NCBI RefSeq assembly: GCF_900105995.1
Contig: NZ_LT629785.1
Span: forward strand, 1,860,001-1,924,000
Length of the DNA: 64,000 nucleotides
Direction of reading: 5' to 3'
From: Pseudomonas pohangensis
Lineage (GTDB): Bacteria > Pseudomonadota > Gammaproteobacteria > Pseudomonadales > Pseudomonadaceae
Made by a program: the position numbers and the translations under genes
Shown here: piece after piece, positions 1 to 8,802 of the stretch
Numbering within the stretch: the stretch's first letter is position 1
How the letters are laid out: every line of letters starts with the position of its first letter
The notes under the pieces: generated by a model
Told to the model about the DNA's origin: nothing
The model's input: the letters and a program-made list of their open reading frames with translations, nothing else
Database searches by the model: none

Positions 1-50
1 TGCCGCAACTGCGCTTCGAACTGGGCAAATACAGCGGGCCAAGCCGATGA
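1..50 (+). CDS. C-terminal tail of upstream gene (probably DUF58 protein)
   Basis: An open frame enters from the left edge and ends at TGA 48-50, with the last residues reading PQLRFELGKYSGPSR. Its stop overlaps the ATG of the next gene (ATGA, 47-50), so the two are translationally coupled. In Bat-type operons the gene just before DUF4381 is normally a DUF58 protein, downstream of a MoxR ATPase. The DUF58 assignment therefore rests on gene order and not on the short visible tail. Confidence 0.5.
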   Translation, partial: PQLRFELGKYSGPSR

Positions 51-541
51 GCGAAGCCGCGAATATTTCCCAGCTGCAGAATCTGCCGTTGCCGCCGCCG
101 GTCAGTTACTGGCCACAGACCTGGGGCTGGCTGGCGCTATTGCTGATCCTGCTCGGCGTTGCACTGTTCTATGCTGGCCGTGCCCTGTGGCGCTGGCGAC
201 AGAACCGCTACCGCCGCGCGGCGCTGGCCGAGCTGCAGTTGATCGAAAGCACCCTGGGCAGTAGCGGCAGCCGCCACGCCCTGCGTCAGTTACCCGATCT
301 GCTAAAGCGCACGGCGCTGTCAATGCCCGGCCGGCCGGAGGTCAGCAGTCTGCACGCCGGCGCCTGGCAGGACTTTCTGCAACGCTGCAGTGCCAGCCAG
401 CTGCCGGCGGATTTCAGCCGGCAGCTGGCCGACCTCAGCTATGCCCCGGATGCGCACCTGCAGGCACTGGGCGAGCCACAGGTGCAGGAACTGCTCGGCG
501 TCTGCCGGCACTGGCTGGAGCAGCACCATGTGGCAGTTTGA
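47..541 (+). CDS. DUF4381 domain membrane protein
   Basis: A 164-residue protein with a short N-terminal leader, one membrane segment at about residues 26-46 (WGWLALLLILLGVALFYAG) and a basic cytoplasmic region after it. The layout and the position before two VWA proteins fit the DUF4381 family of MoxR/Bat operons, which are thought to act in envelope stress or in chaperoning envelope complexes. The start overlaps the previous stop, and the end overlaps the next gene start (528). The molecular role of DUF4381 is not established. Confidence 0.85.
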   Translation: MSEAANISQLQNLPLPPPVSYWPQTWGWLALLLILLGVALFYAGRALWRWRQNRYRRAALAELQLIESTLGSSGSRHALRQLPDLLKRTALSMPGRPEVSSLHAGAWQDFLQRCSASQLPADFSRQLADLSYAPDAHLQALGEPQVQELLGVCRHWLEQHHVAV

Positions 542-1529
542 CTACCCCTGGCTGTTCATCCTGCTGCCGTTGCCGCTGCTCGGCTGGCGCTATCTGCCCG
601 CCTACCGGGAAGCCCGTCAGGCCCTGCGCACACCGTTTTTCGGTGCCATGAGCCAGGCCCTGGGGATTGCCCCGCAGCAATCCGGGGTACGCCAGAACCG
701 CCGGCAACTGGCACTCAACCTGCTGGTCTGGGGCCTGCTGCTGATCGCTCTGGCACGCCCGGTATGGGTCGAGCCGCCATTGCAGCAGACCAAACCGGCG
801 CGCGATCTATTGCTGGCCATCGATATCTCACAATCCATGGAAGCCAAAGATTACCTGGGCAAGGACGGCAGCACGGTGGACCGTCTGACTGCGGTCAAAC
901 AGGTAGTGCAGGACTTCATCGACAAACGCCCGGATGACCGCCTGGGGCTGATCCTGTTCGGCGGCGGCGCCTTTGCCCAGGCACCACTGACCCTCGACCA
1001 CGGCAGCCTGAAAATCCTCCTCGATCAGGCCGGCATCGGCATGGCCGGGCCGAACACGGCAATCGGCGATGCCATCGGTCTGGGCATCAAGATGCTCGAC
1101 AACAGTGAACAGCCGGACAAGACCCTGATCCTGCTCACCGATGGCAACGATAATCACAGCGTGATCCCGCCGGACCAGGCAGCCAAGCTGGCAGCGGAAA
1201 AGCACATCCGCATCCATGCCATCGGTATCGGCGACCCGCAAACCACCGGAGAAAACCGCGTCGACAGCAAGGCGCTGCAGATGATTGCCGACACCACAGA
1301 CGGCCGCAGCTTCATGGCCAGCGACAGTTCGGCGCTGGCCGCGGTGTACCAGACGCTGGACGACATCACCCCGCACGAAGTGCAGCACCTGAGCTTCCAG
1401 CCCAAGCGCGAGCTGTATTTCTGGCCGCTCGGGCTGGCCCTGCTGTTGCTGACGGCCTATCACGGCATGGCTGCCATGTGGGCGATCCGGCCGCAAGCCA
1501 CAACCAGCAACGAGAGTGAGGTCGAATAA
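528..1529 (+). CDS. VWA domain membrane protein (BatA-like)
   Basis: A 333-residue protein. Two membrane segments lie near residues 8-22 and 61-77, followed by a von Willebrand A domain with MIDAS motif D99-I-S101-Q-S103, and a final membrane helix near residues 290-315. This is the BatA layout: a VWA domain anchored on the periplasmic side by flanking helices. I chose ATG 528, which overlaps the DUF4381 end by 14 bp, because the protein then starts directly with the conserved N-terminal helix; a longer in-frame extension upstream is only overlap with DUF4381. The stop TAA overlaps the next ATG (TAATG). Confidence 0.9.
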   Translation: MWQFDYPWLFILLPLPLLGWRYLPAYREARQALRTPFFGAMSQALGIAPQQSGVRQNRRQLALNLLVWGLLLIALARPVWVEPPLQQTKPARDLLLAIDISQSMEAKDYLGKDGSTVDRLTAVKQVVQDFIDKRPDDRLGLILFGGGAFAQAPLTLDHGSLKILLDQAGIGMAGPNTAIGDAIGLGIKMLDNSEQPDKTLILLTDGNDNHSVIPPDQAAKLAAEKHIRIHAIGIGDPQTTGENRVDSKALQMIADTTDGRSFMASDSSALAAVYQTLDDITPHEVQHLSFQPKRELYFWPLGLALLLLTAYHGMAAMWAIRPQATTSNESEVE

Positions 1530-3154
1530 TGGAAATCGACCTGAATAACCTGCACTTTATCCGCCCGCTGTGGCTGCTGCTGATTCTGCCGGCGCTCCTG
1601 CTGCCCTGGTTCTGGCACCGTCAGCACAACACCAGCCAGCGCCTGCGCGCGGTATTCGCCCCACACCTGCTCAAACACCTGGTGATCAAGCCGCAGGATC
1701 AGCAGCGCCTGCGACCGGTTTGGCTGCTCGGTGCCGTATTGGCGCTAGGTGCGCTGGCCGTTGCCGGACCGACCTGGGAACTGGATCGGCCACCATTTCT
1801 GCAGGACAAGGCGCCACTGATACTCGCCGTCGACCTGTCACCCTCGATGGATGCCAGCGACATCGCACCCACCCGCCTGGAAGCGGTAAAGAACAAGCTG
1901 CGCGACTTGCTCAAGCGCCGCAGTGGTGCGCCTACCGCGCTGATCGCCTATGCCGGCAGTGCCCATCTGGTATTGCCGCCCACCGATGACCCGGAATTGC
2001 TGGAATCCTATATCGCGGCGTTGTCCACCGACCTGCTCGACACGCCCGGGAAAAACGCCCTGGCTGTCACCGAAGAGGCAGTGCGCCTGCTCGCTGCAGA
2101 GAAAAGCCCCGGCAGCCTGGTGCTGATCAGCGATGGCGCCGACACCAGCCAGCTGCCGGCACTCAGCCAGCAGCTCAAGGATTCACCCGAAGATCTGCAA
2201 GTGCTGGTGCTGGCGGTCGGTCATCAGAGCGGTGGCCTGATCACCGACAGCAACGGCGCACCCCGTCTGGACAGCAGCGGCAAGCCGATCATCAGCGAAT
2301 TCGACAAGGATGCGCTGGAGCAACTGGCCGATGCCCTGGACGCCCCGCTGGGCAGCCTGACGCAGAATGACGACGATCTGGACTGGATCCAGTTGCACGC
2401 CCAGCAGCACTTCAATGCGGCCAACCCGGACAATGACCAGCTGCACTGGAAAGACATGGGCTACTGGCTGTGCTGGCTGTTGCTGCCGCTGACATGGCTG
2501 GGCATCCGCAAGGGCTGGAGCGTCAGCTGGCTGCCGGCCGTGCTGCTGACCATCGGTTTGTGCCTGCCCGCCGGCCAGGCCCGGGCCGGCTGGCTGGCCG
2601 ATGCCTTTCTTACCCCGGACCAGCAGGGCCGCTGGTACTTCGAACACGACAAATTGCCTGCCGCTGCGCAGCACTTCAACGATCTCTACTGGAAGGGACT
2701 GGCCGCCTACCAGGCTGCCGAGTTCAATGATGCGCTGGCCAGCTTCGCACGCATGGCCAATGGCCCGGAGCCACAAAGACCGGCCGCCTACTTCTATATC
2801 GGCAATAGCCAGGCGCGTCTGCATCGCTATCCGGAAGCCATCACCGCCTATCAGGAAGCCTTGCGCCTGCAACCCGACTTTCCCCAGGCCAGCTTCAACC
2901 TCAAGCTGGTCACCGAACTGCAACGGCAGTTCGAGATCGACCAGCAGTTTGCCCCCAAGGATGACGAAGGCACCGAGCAATACGACGACAAGGGCAAACC
3001 CGGCAAAGGCAAGGACGCGCTGATCATGAATGCCCCCAAACAGACGTCCGCCGAGGTCTGGTTGCGCAACCTGAGCACTTCACCAGCGGCGTTCCTGCGC
3101 CGCAAGTTCAAGCTGCAACAGGCCGACACAGCGGCAGCCGGGGTGACACCATGA
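1529..3154 (+). CDS. VWA-TPR protein (BatB/BatC-like fusion)
   Basis: A 541-residue protein. Membrane segments lie at about 12-29 and 64-80. The VWA domain carries MIDAS residues D102-L-S104-P-S106. Two more hydrophobic helices lie at about 310-350 and bring the chain back through the membrane. TPR repeats follow at about 385-475 (AAYQAAEFNDALASFARM; AITAYQEALRLQPDF). The C-terminus is charged and low in complexity. It combines what are BatB and BatC in organisms with separate genes. It is coupled to its neighbours on both sides (TAATG and ATGA overlaps). VWA and TPR modules both suggest a protein-binding scaffold. Confidence 0.9.
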   Translation: MEIDLNNLHFIRPLWLLLILPALLLPWFWHRQHNTSQRLRAVFAPHLLKHLVIKPQDQQRLRPVWLLGAVLALGALAVAGPTWELDRPPFLQDKAPLILAVDLSPSMDASDIAPTRLEAVKNKLRDLLKRRSGAPTALIAYAGSAHLVLPPTDDPELLESYIAALSTDLLDTPGKNALAVTEEAVRLLAAEKSPGSLVLISDGADTSQLPALSQQLKDSPEDLQVLVLAVGHQSGGLITDSNGAPRLDSSGKPIISEFDKDALEQLADALDAPLGSLTQNDDDLDWIQLHAQQHFNAANPDNDQLHWKDMGYWLCWLLLPLTWLGIRKGWSVSWLPAVLLTIGLCLPAGQARAGWLADAFLTPDQQGRWYFEHDKLPAAAQHFNDLYWKGLAAYQAAEFNDALASFARMANGPEPQRPAAYFYIGNSQARLHRYPEAITAYQEALRLQPDFPQASFNLKLVTELQRQFEIDQQFAPKDDEGTEQYDDKGKPGKGKDALIMNAPKQTSAEVWLRNLSTSPAAFLRRKFKLQQADTAAAGVTP

Positions 3155-4527
3155 GGGGCTGGTTGCTGATCGCCACCCTGCTCGCCTGCATGGGTCAGGC
3201 GCTGGCCGATCCACAGGTGCGCGTGGAAACCCGCCTGCAACCTGCAGCGCCGTACCAGGTCGGCAGCACCCTGCGTCTGGAAGTCGATCTGCTGACCACC
3301 AGCTGGTTTACCCAGGCACCGCAACCCGCCGTGCTGGACCTGCCCGGCACACTGATCACACCGCCCAATGGTCAGGCCGACAAGCTCACCGAAAACATCG
3401 ACGGCACACCCTACTTCGGCCTGCGCCTGACCTACCTGATCAGCCCGACTGCGGCCGGCGAGTACAACATTCCGGCCCTGCCCTTCAGTCTGCGTCTGGG
3501 TCAGGCCAATGCCGCAATCGACGTCAGCACCCAAGCGCTGCGTTTCAGCGTAACCGCCCCGGCGGCAGGCACTACAGCCACCAGCCAACTGGTTGCCAGT
3601 GGCGTGCGTATCGAACAGCGGCTGGATAAATCCGCGACAGCGCTGAAAGTCGGCGACCGCATCACGCGGCGCATCCAGATCCAGGCCGATGATGCCCAGG
3701 CGATGCTCATACCACCCGTCGAGTTCAGCGAAATTCCCGGCCTCAAGCGTTACCTGCAGCCAGCCGAAGTCAGCGTCTTGAGCAACGGCCGCGGCAGCAC
3801 CGATGGCGGCCAGCGTGTCGACAGCGTCAGCTATACGGTCGAGGAAGCGGGTGACTACACACTGCCGGCGATCGAACTGCCCTGGTGGGACAGCCACTCG
3901 CAGCAGGCACGCAGCAGCAGCGTGCCGGCCGTTGAATTCAGCGCCAGTGCTGGCAGCAGTTACCAGCTGCCCTTCTCCCTTGAGGCCGACCTGGAAAAGC
4001 TTGGTCGCGGTCGCCTGATCAGGGTTTCGCGGCCGTTCATGCTGCTCACAGGTGCGTTGATCCTGCTTGGCTTCTGCGCTTATCTGACGCGCCAGCATAC
4101 CCGCGCAGCATTGCAACAGCTGCAGAACTGGCGCAATCGCCGGCACGCGCAGTGGCTGGCATCTGAAGCCTTTGCCTGGCGTGAGCTGCAACGTGCGCTG
4201 GGCAAACAGGCGCTGCCGCTGAGCGAGCTGTATCGCTGGCTGTCACGCAGTCAGGGGCATACCGATTTGCAAGCCCTCGCCGCGCAGCTGCCGGCCAACG
4301 CAGCCAGCAGCCTGCAGCAATACCTGGGCAGCCATTACGCCAGCCAGCAGCCGCCACAGGGCGACACGTCGGCATTGCGTCCGGGCCTGCAGCAGCTGCG
4401 CAAGCAAATCAGGGCACAAGCGCGTAGCCAGGCCAGGCAGTTCCGCCTGCAACCACTGCGCCCCTGGGCAGCGGCTGACAGCGACGATTGCGCCATAAGC
4501 GATGGCCATCCGGCAAAGAGCCGCTGA
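3151..4527 (+). CDS. BatD-like protein
   Basis: A 458-residue protein with an N-terminal signal peptide (cleavage likely after ...CMGQALA, about residue 19), a long periplasmic beta-rich region, one membrane helix near residues 297-312 (PFMLLTGALILLGFCAYL) and a cytoplasmic arginine/glutamine-rich tail. This is the BatD (oxygen tolerance) architecture. It starts inside the stop of the VWA-TPR gene (ATGA), so it belongs to the same operon and is probably its last gene: 147 bp without a gene follow before the sulfatase. Confidence 0.85.
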   Translation: MRGWLLIATLLACMGQALADPQVRVETRLQPAAPYQVGSTLRLEVDLLTTSWFTQAPQPAVLDLPGTLITPPNGQADKLTENIDGTPYFGLRLTYLISPTAAGEYNIPALPFSLRLGQANAAIDVSTQALRFSVTAPAAGTTATSQLVASGVRIEQRLDKSATALKVGDRITRRIQIQADDAQAMLIPPVEFSEIPGLKRYLQPAEVSVLSNGRGSTDGGQRVDSVSYTVEEAGDYTLPAIELPWWDSHSQQARSSSVPAVEFSASAGSSYQLPFSLEADLEKLGRGRLIRVSRPFMLLTGALILLGFCAYLTRQHTRAALQQLQNWRNRRHAQWLASEAFAWRELQRALGKQALPLSELYRWLSRSQGHTDLQALAAQLPANAASSLQQYLGSHYASQQPPQGDTSALRPGLQQLRKQIRAQARSQARQFRLQPLRPWAAADSDDCAISDGHPAKSR

Positions 4528-4674
4528 TCAATGGCCGCCACGCCGTCCACAGGGCAAATTGCATTTGCGCTTTGCGCCGATGATTGCCACTCTCGGCGTT
4601 CAACCACCGCAACAAAAACAATAAAGCGGGCGCCTGCAGGCACCCGGTAACTCGCAGCAATGGAGAACCTCCCG

Positions 4675-6291
4675 ATGCCCCTGAAACGAAAATTACTCCC
4701 CGGCCTGGCGCTGGCGGCAGCGGCCTGTCTGTCACTGGCGCAATCCGTCCATGCCGCTGACAAACCGAACATTCTGGTGATCTGGGGTGATGATATCGGC
4801 GTGCACAACATCAGCCTGTACAACCACGGCATTCAGGGCTTCCGCACACCGAACATCGACCGTATCGGCCAGCAGGGCGCACTGTTTACCGATGCCTATG
4901 GCGAGCAGTCCTGCACTGCCGGGCGCTCGGCCTTTATCCTCGGCGAACACCCGTTCCGTACCGGCCTGCTGACTGTCGGCTTTCCCGGCAGTGACCAGGG
5001 CATTCCGGACTGGGCGCCAACCATGGCCGATGCGCTCAAGGACCAGGGCTACACCACCGGCCAGTTCGGCAAGAACCACCTGGGCGACCAGGACAAGCAT
5101 CTGCCGACTGCCCATGGTTTCGATGAGTTCTTCGGCAACCTCTACCACCTGAATGCCGAGGAAGAACCGGAGACCTACTACTATCCGAAGGATCCGGAAT
5201 TCCGCAAGAAATTCGGCCCGCGCGGCGTGATCCACTCCTATGCCGACGGCAAGATCGAGGACACCGGCCCGCTGACCCGCGAGCGCATGGAAACCATCGA
5301 TGAAGAGATCCTGGTCAACACCAAGAACTTCATCGACAAGGCGGTCAAGGCTGACAAACCGTTCTTCGTCTGGTTCAGCACCACCCGCATGCACGTCTGG
5401 ACTCACCTGTCGAAAAAATGGCAGGGCAAGACCGGCAAAGGCCTGTACCCGGACGGCATGGCCGAACACGATGCAATGGTCGGCGAACTGCTCGATCAAC
5501 TGGATGAGCTGAAGATCGCCGACAACACCATCATCATGTACAGCACCGACAACGGTGCGCAGAAGGTCACCTGGCCCGATGGCGGTACCAGCCCCTTCCA
5601 TGGCGAGAAAGGCACCTCCTTCGAGGGTGGCCACCGTGTGCCGTTGCTGGTCAAGTGGCCTGGCGTGATCAAGCCCGGCACCTTCTACAACGACATGATT
5701 GCGCACAACGACTGGATGCCGACCTTCCTCGCCGCCGCCGGCAATGACACGCTGGTCAAGGATCTGGCCAAAGGCACCAAGATCAACGGCAAGGAATACC
5801 GCGTACATCTGGACGGCTACAACTACCTGCCCTACTTCAAGGGTGAAGTGCCGAATGTGCCGCGCGAAAGCTACTTCTACTTCGGTCAGGGTGGCGAATT
5901 GAATGCCATGCGCTGGAATGACTTCAAGATCAGCTTCGCCACGGTCGACGGCAATATCGCCATGGGTACCCGTACCGTAACCAACTGGCCAACTGTCACC
6001 AACCTCAAGGAAGACCCCTACGAGACCGCACCCTACGAATCCCTTACCTACATGAGATGGGCGGCCGACATGATGTGGATCGGCGAGCCGGTAGGCAGGG
6101 AACTGCAGAAGTTCATTGCCACTTTCCCTGAATACCCGTTCCAGGAAGGCAATAACCGTAACCCTGCCGGTTTCAACTACAACTCCTACAAGGCCATGCA
6201 GATGGTCAATCAGCTAGAGGGCGTCAAGCCGCTGCTGGAGAAACTCAAGGGTCTGCAAAAGCTGACCAGCTGGGGTTCCAGTAACGAGTAA
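4675..6291 (+). CDS. Exported arylsulfatase (type I, formylglycine)
   Basis: A 538-residue protein. A signal peptide (MPLKRKLLPGLALAAAACLS..., cleavage near VHA-A, residue 27) sends it to the periplasm. The metal site begins with NILVIWGDDIG (D39, D40). The sulfatase signature is C80-T-A-G-R84, where the cysteine would be converted to formylglycine by a modifying enzyme not encoded in this window. The family hydrolyses sulfate esters. I chose ATG 4675 over an in-frame ATG at 4660 because GGAG at 4662-4665 is a well-spaced ribosome site for the later start. It stands alone and is followed by a strong terminator. The substrate cannot be read from sequence. Confidence 0.9.
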   Translation: MPLKRKLLPGLALAAAACLSLAQSVHAADKPNILVIWGDDIGVHNISLYNHGIQGFRTPNIDRIGQQGALFTDAYGEQSCTAGRSAFILGEHPFRTGLLTVGFPGSDQGIPDWAPTMADALKDQGYTTGQFGKNHLGDQDKHLPTAHGFDEFFGNLYHLNAEEEPETYYYPKDPEFRKKFGPRGVIHSYADGKIEDTGPLTRERMETIDEEILVNTKNFIDKAVKADKPFFVWFSTTRMHVWTHLSKKWQGKTGKGLYPDGMAEHDAMVGELLDQLDELKIADNTIIMYSTDNGAQKVTWPDGGTSPFHGEKGTSFEGGHRVPLLVKWPGVIKPGTFYNDMIAHNDWMPTFLAAAGNDTLVKDLAKGTKINGKEYRVHLDGYNYLPYFKGEVPNVPRESYFYFGQGGELNAMRWNDFKISFATVDGNIAMGTRTVTNWPTVTNLKEDPYETAPYESLTYMRWAADMMWIGEPVGRELQKFIATFPEYPFQEGNNRNPAGFNYNSYKAMQMVNQLEGVKPLLEKLKGLQKLTSWGSSNE

Positions 6292-6307
6292 CAGTCGATA
6301 CAGAAGC

Positions 6308-6342
6308 AAAAAAGCGGGGGCGATAATCGCCCCCGCTTTTTT
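6308..6342. terminator. Bidirectional rho-independent terminator
   Basis: A-run, GCGGGGGCGA, loop TAA, TCGCCCCCGC, T-run. The stem is GC-rich and flanked by A6 on the left and T6 on the right, so it can stop transcription from both the sulfatase (+) and the wax synthase operon (-). Confidence 0.95.
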
Positions 6343-6347
6343 ATCCC

Positions 6348-7841
6348 TTAGCCCCGGCGACTTGCGCTGCGTAGCGGTTTGCTGTGGTTCTTCTCCAGCA
6401 GGTACTGCTCGACCTTGTGCACCGCCTCATCCAGGCAACGGCGCATGACCCGCGAGTCCGGCAACATGCTGCTGTCCGACACGAAAGTGATGCCCACCCG
6501 GTCGCAGTAGAAGCTGGTGGTGAACATCAGCCCGCAGCCACTGAACAGCGGCGGTATGCCGGTAAAGCCGATCAGGCGTGCGCCCATCAGATACAGCGGC
6601 TTCTCCGACCCTGTCATTTCGGACACGCCACAGTTGCCTGCCGAGAGCACTTCCCGCGTCACGCTGTTCTTGCTGTTGGCCGTTCGCCCCAGCCAGGCCA
6701 TCAGCGGCGCCGGCAGGTTCTCGTAGAGCGAGCGCAAGCGGAAACTGGTCAGCTCCTCGTTCTCGATACTTTGCAGTTCCGGATGGGTGGCAAAAATCGC
6801 CTGCAGACGCGACACCGGATAATCCAGATCGGTATGCATGGCTACCTGGGTGACGGCGATGTTGTTGCCAATCAGGGCATGCGCGCCGGCATTGCGCACA
6901 TTCACCGCCAGCATGGCCTGTAACGGTTCAGCACCAAGCTCGTTCAGCCCCTGCAGGTAGCTGCGCATCGCCTCGCCACAAATCGCCAGTAACGCATGAC
7001 TGACCGTGGCCCCGGGCACTTCGGCGGCATACTTTTCCAGAAGCGCGCGGGGATAAAAACCGCCGTCGAATACCCGTGATGAACTCAACGGGGCGGCAAA
7101 TCTGGTAGAGGGGGTACCGGAAACACTTTCGCCATCGATCGCACGCCGCGCCAACCGCAGGGCCAGCCCCGTCGCTATGCGCCCCAGGGTGCTCCAGTTG
7201 GACGCCAGTTGCAGCGCAAGGCGCGAACTGCGCAAGGTATTGTTGAGCAGACCGAAGGCCAGCATCTGGGTGGTCGATGGGGCCTTTGCCACCAGATGCG
7301 CGACTTTCTGCTGCGAGTGTTCGTGCTGCTGGGGATCGGCTGTATACAGGTGCAACGACTGCATCAACTCCAGCGCGGTGAACTCATCCATGGCGCCGTG
7401 ATGGACCTTGAGATACAGGGCAAAGGAGTTCGCCGGGCAACCCTCGACATTGTCCAGCCCCTCGATCACATACAACTCCCAGAGTGGGCGGCTGAGGTCC
7501 AGTGGCCGTGAGTGCAGGCGGGCAATCTGGATACAGAACTGTCGCCAGTCACCGGGCTTGGGCAGGCCCAGATGGCGGATATGAAAATCCAGATCGAAGC
7601 GCTGATCATTTTCCCAGTAGGGAAAGTCGATATTGCCCGGGGTCTGGCGGATCTTCTGGCGGAATACCGGCGCTGAATTCAGGCGATTGGCGATGTGCTG
7701 GCGAATCTGGGTAAAGCGCACGAAATCGCCGCCCAGCGCCGACTGGTCATAGAGATACAGCAGACTGATATGGGTGGGGCTTTCGGTCTTTTCCAGAAAC
7801 AGGAAATTGGCGTCTTCACTATCGACCTGGTAAATCGCCAC
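6348..7841 (-). CDS. WS/DGAT acyltransferase, divergent active site
   Basis: A 497-residue member of the wax ester synthase/diacylglycerol acyltransferase family, which joins acyl-CoA to long-chain alcohols or diacylglycerol. The active-site motif is H147-H148-G-A-M-D152-E153, whereas the family norm is HHxxxDG; the general-base histidine and the aspartate are kept but the glycine is replaced by glutamate. The N-terminal half (YQVDSEDANFLFLE) and the C-terminal half (NNIAVTQVAM; FTGIPPLFSGCGL) match the family. It is the last gene of a five-gene leftward operon, with its start 1 bp overlapping the hydrolase stop. The substitution may change substrate preference or lower activity. Confidence 0.85.
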   Translation of the reverse strand: MAIYQVDSEDANFLFLEKTESPTHISLLYLYDQSALGGDFVRFTQIRQHIANRLNSAPVFRQKIRQTPGNIDFPYWENDQRFDLDFHIRHLGLPKPGDWRQFCIQIARLHSRPLDLSRPLWELYVIEGLDNVEGCPANSFALYLKVHHGAMDEFTALELMQSLHLYTADPQQHEHSQQKVAHLVAKAPSTTQMLAFGLLNNTLRSSRLALQLASNWSTLGRIATGLALRLARRAIDGESVSGTPSTRFAAPLSSSRVFDGGFYPRALLEKYAAEVPGATVSHALLAICGEAMRSYLQGLNELGAEPLQAMLAVNVRNAGAHALIGNNIAVTQVAMHTDLDYPVSRLQAIFATHPELQSIENEELTSFRLRSLYENLPAPLMAWLGRTANSKNSVTREVLSAGNCGVSEMTGSEKPLYLMGARLIGFTGIPPLFSGCGLMFTTSFYCDRVGITFVSDSSMLPDSRVMRRCLDEAVHKVEQYLLEKNHSKPLRSASRRG

Positions 7842-8800
7842 TAGGCGGCCTCCGCAGCATTTGCTTTGTGTTTTCTGCTTTCCGGGATTTTTTCACGGAT
7901 AAAAGCCGCAGCCTTTTTCAACGCGTCACGGCTTTCCGGCAGAAAGGCAAAGGCCTGCCAGACATGCGGCACCTTGCGCCAGATATCCACTTTGACCTCA
8001 ACCTGGTAGCTATGCCCGCGACGGGCCATGCGCAGGCTGTCATCCAGCAGCATTTCCGAATCACTCACCTGCACATAGAGCGGCGGCAAGCCGTGATAAT
8101 CGCCAAACAGCGGTGAAACCCGCGGGTCATCAATGGCAAATTCGCCGACATACAGCAAGCGCGGATTGATCGCGCGCTGGTGTGCCGCCGGCAAGGCCTT
8201 GTCACTGGCGGCGTTTTTCCAGCGCGAAGCCGCGCTGTCGCTGACATCCAGCAGCGGTGACAGCATGTAGGCGCAGGCCGGCGCGGGCAGGCCCGCATCG
8301 CGAATCGCCAGCAGCGTGGACAAGGTCAGGCCGCCGCCGGCCGAGTCGCCGGCAATCACTATCTGTTCAGGCGCGTAGCCTTTTTTCAGCAGCCAGCGGT
8401 AAGCCAGCAGCGCATCGTCCAGACAGGCCGGAAACGGGTGCTCCGGTGCCAGCCGGTAATACGCCATCAGCGCCTTGGCATCGGCCAGGCGGCACAAGCG
8501 GCTGACCATCCCGGTATGGGTGTTGGGCATCCGCAGGATGTAGGCACCACCGGGCAAATACAGGATCACCCGCTTCTTCGGCTTGTCATCGTGACAGACC
8601 CACTCGGCATCGAAGGGTGCGCCGGTGATTCTTACGGCCTTGCGCGAGGTATGCCGGGGAATACCCAGCTGACCTACGGTCAGATCCATCACCTTGACCA
8701 GCGTGCGCACCCGGTCAACCGAACCGAGGAAGCGGAACAACGGTTTCATGCTCAGACTCAACTGCAGGTTGAGCATGTCCGTCTGCCAGCTTTGCATCAT
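7841..8800 (-). CDS. Alpha/beta hydrolase, HSL family
   Basis: A 319-residue alpha/beta-hydrolase-3 protein. The oxyanion region reads YLPGGAY (residues 81-87, in place of the usual HGGG). The nucleophile elbow is GDSAGGG with S153. The likely acid and base are in VSDSEMLLDDS and KVPHVWQAF. Hormone-sensitive-lipase-type enzymes hydrolyse short to medium acyl esters. I chose the start at 8800, 2 bp after the stop of the ligase; longer readings run into the ligase. Its place between an acyl-CoA ligase and a wax synthase suggests action on acylglycerols or wax esters. Confidence 0.85.
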   Translation of the reverse strand: MMQSWQTDMLNLQLSLSMKPLFRFLGSVDRVRTLVKVMDLTVGQLGIPRHTSRKAVRITGAPFDAEWVCHDDKPKKRVILYLPGGAYILRMPNTHTGMVSRLCRLADAKALMAYYRLAPEHPFPACLDDALLAYRWLLKKGYAPEQIVIAGDSAGGGLTLSTLLAIRDAGLPAPACAYMLSPLLDVSDSAASRWKNAASDKALPAAHQRAINPRLLYVGEFAIDDPRVSPLFGDYHGLPPLYVQVSDSEMLLDDSLRMARRGHSYQVEVKVDIWRKVPHVWQAFAFLPESRDALKKAAAFIREKIPESRKHKANAAEAA

Positions 8801-8802
8801 CT

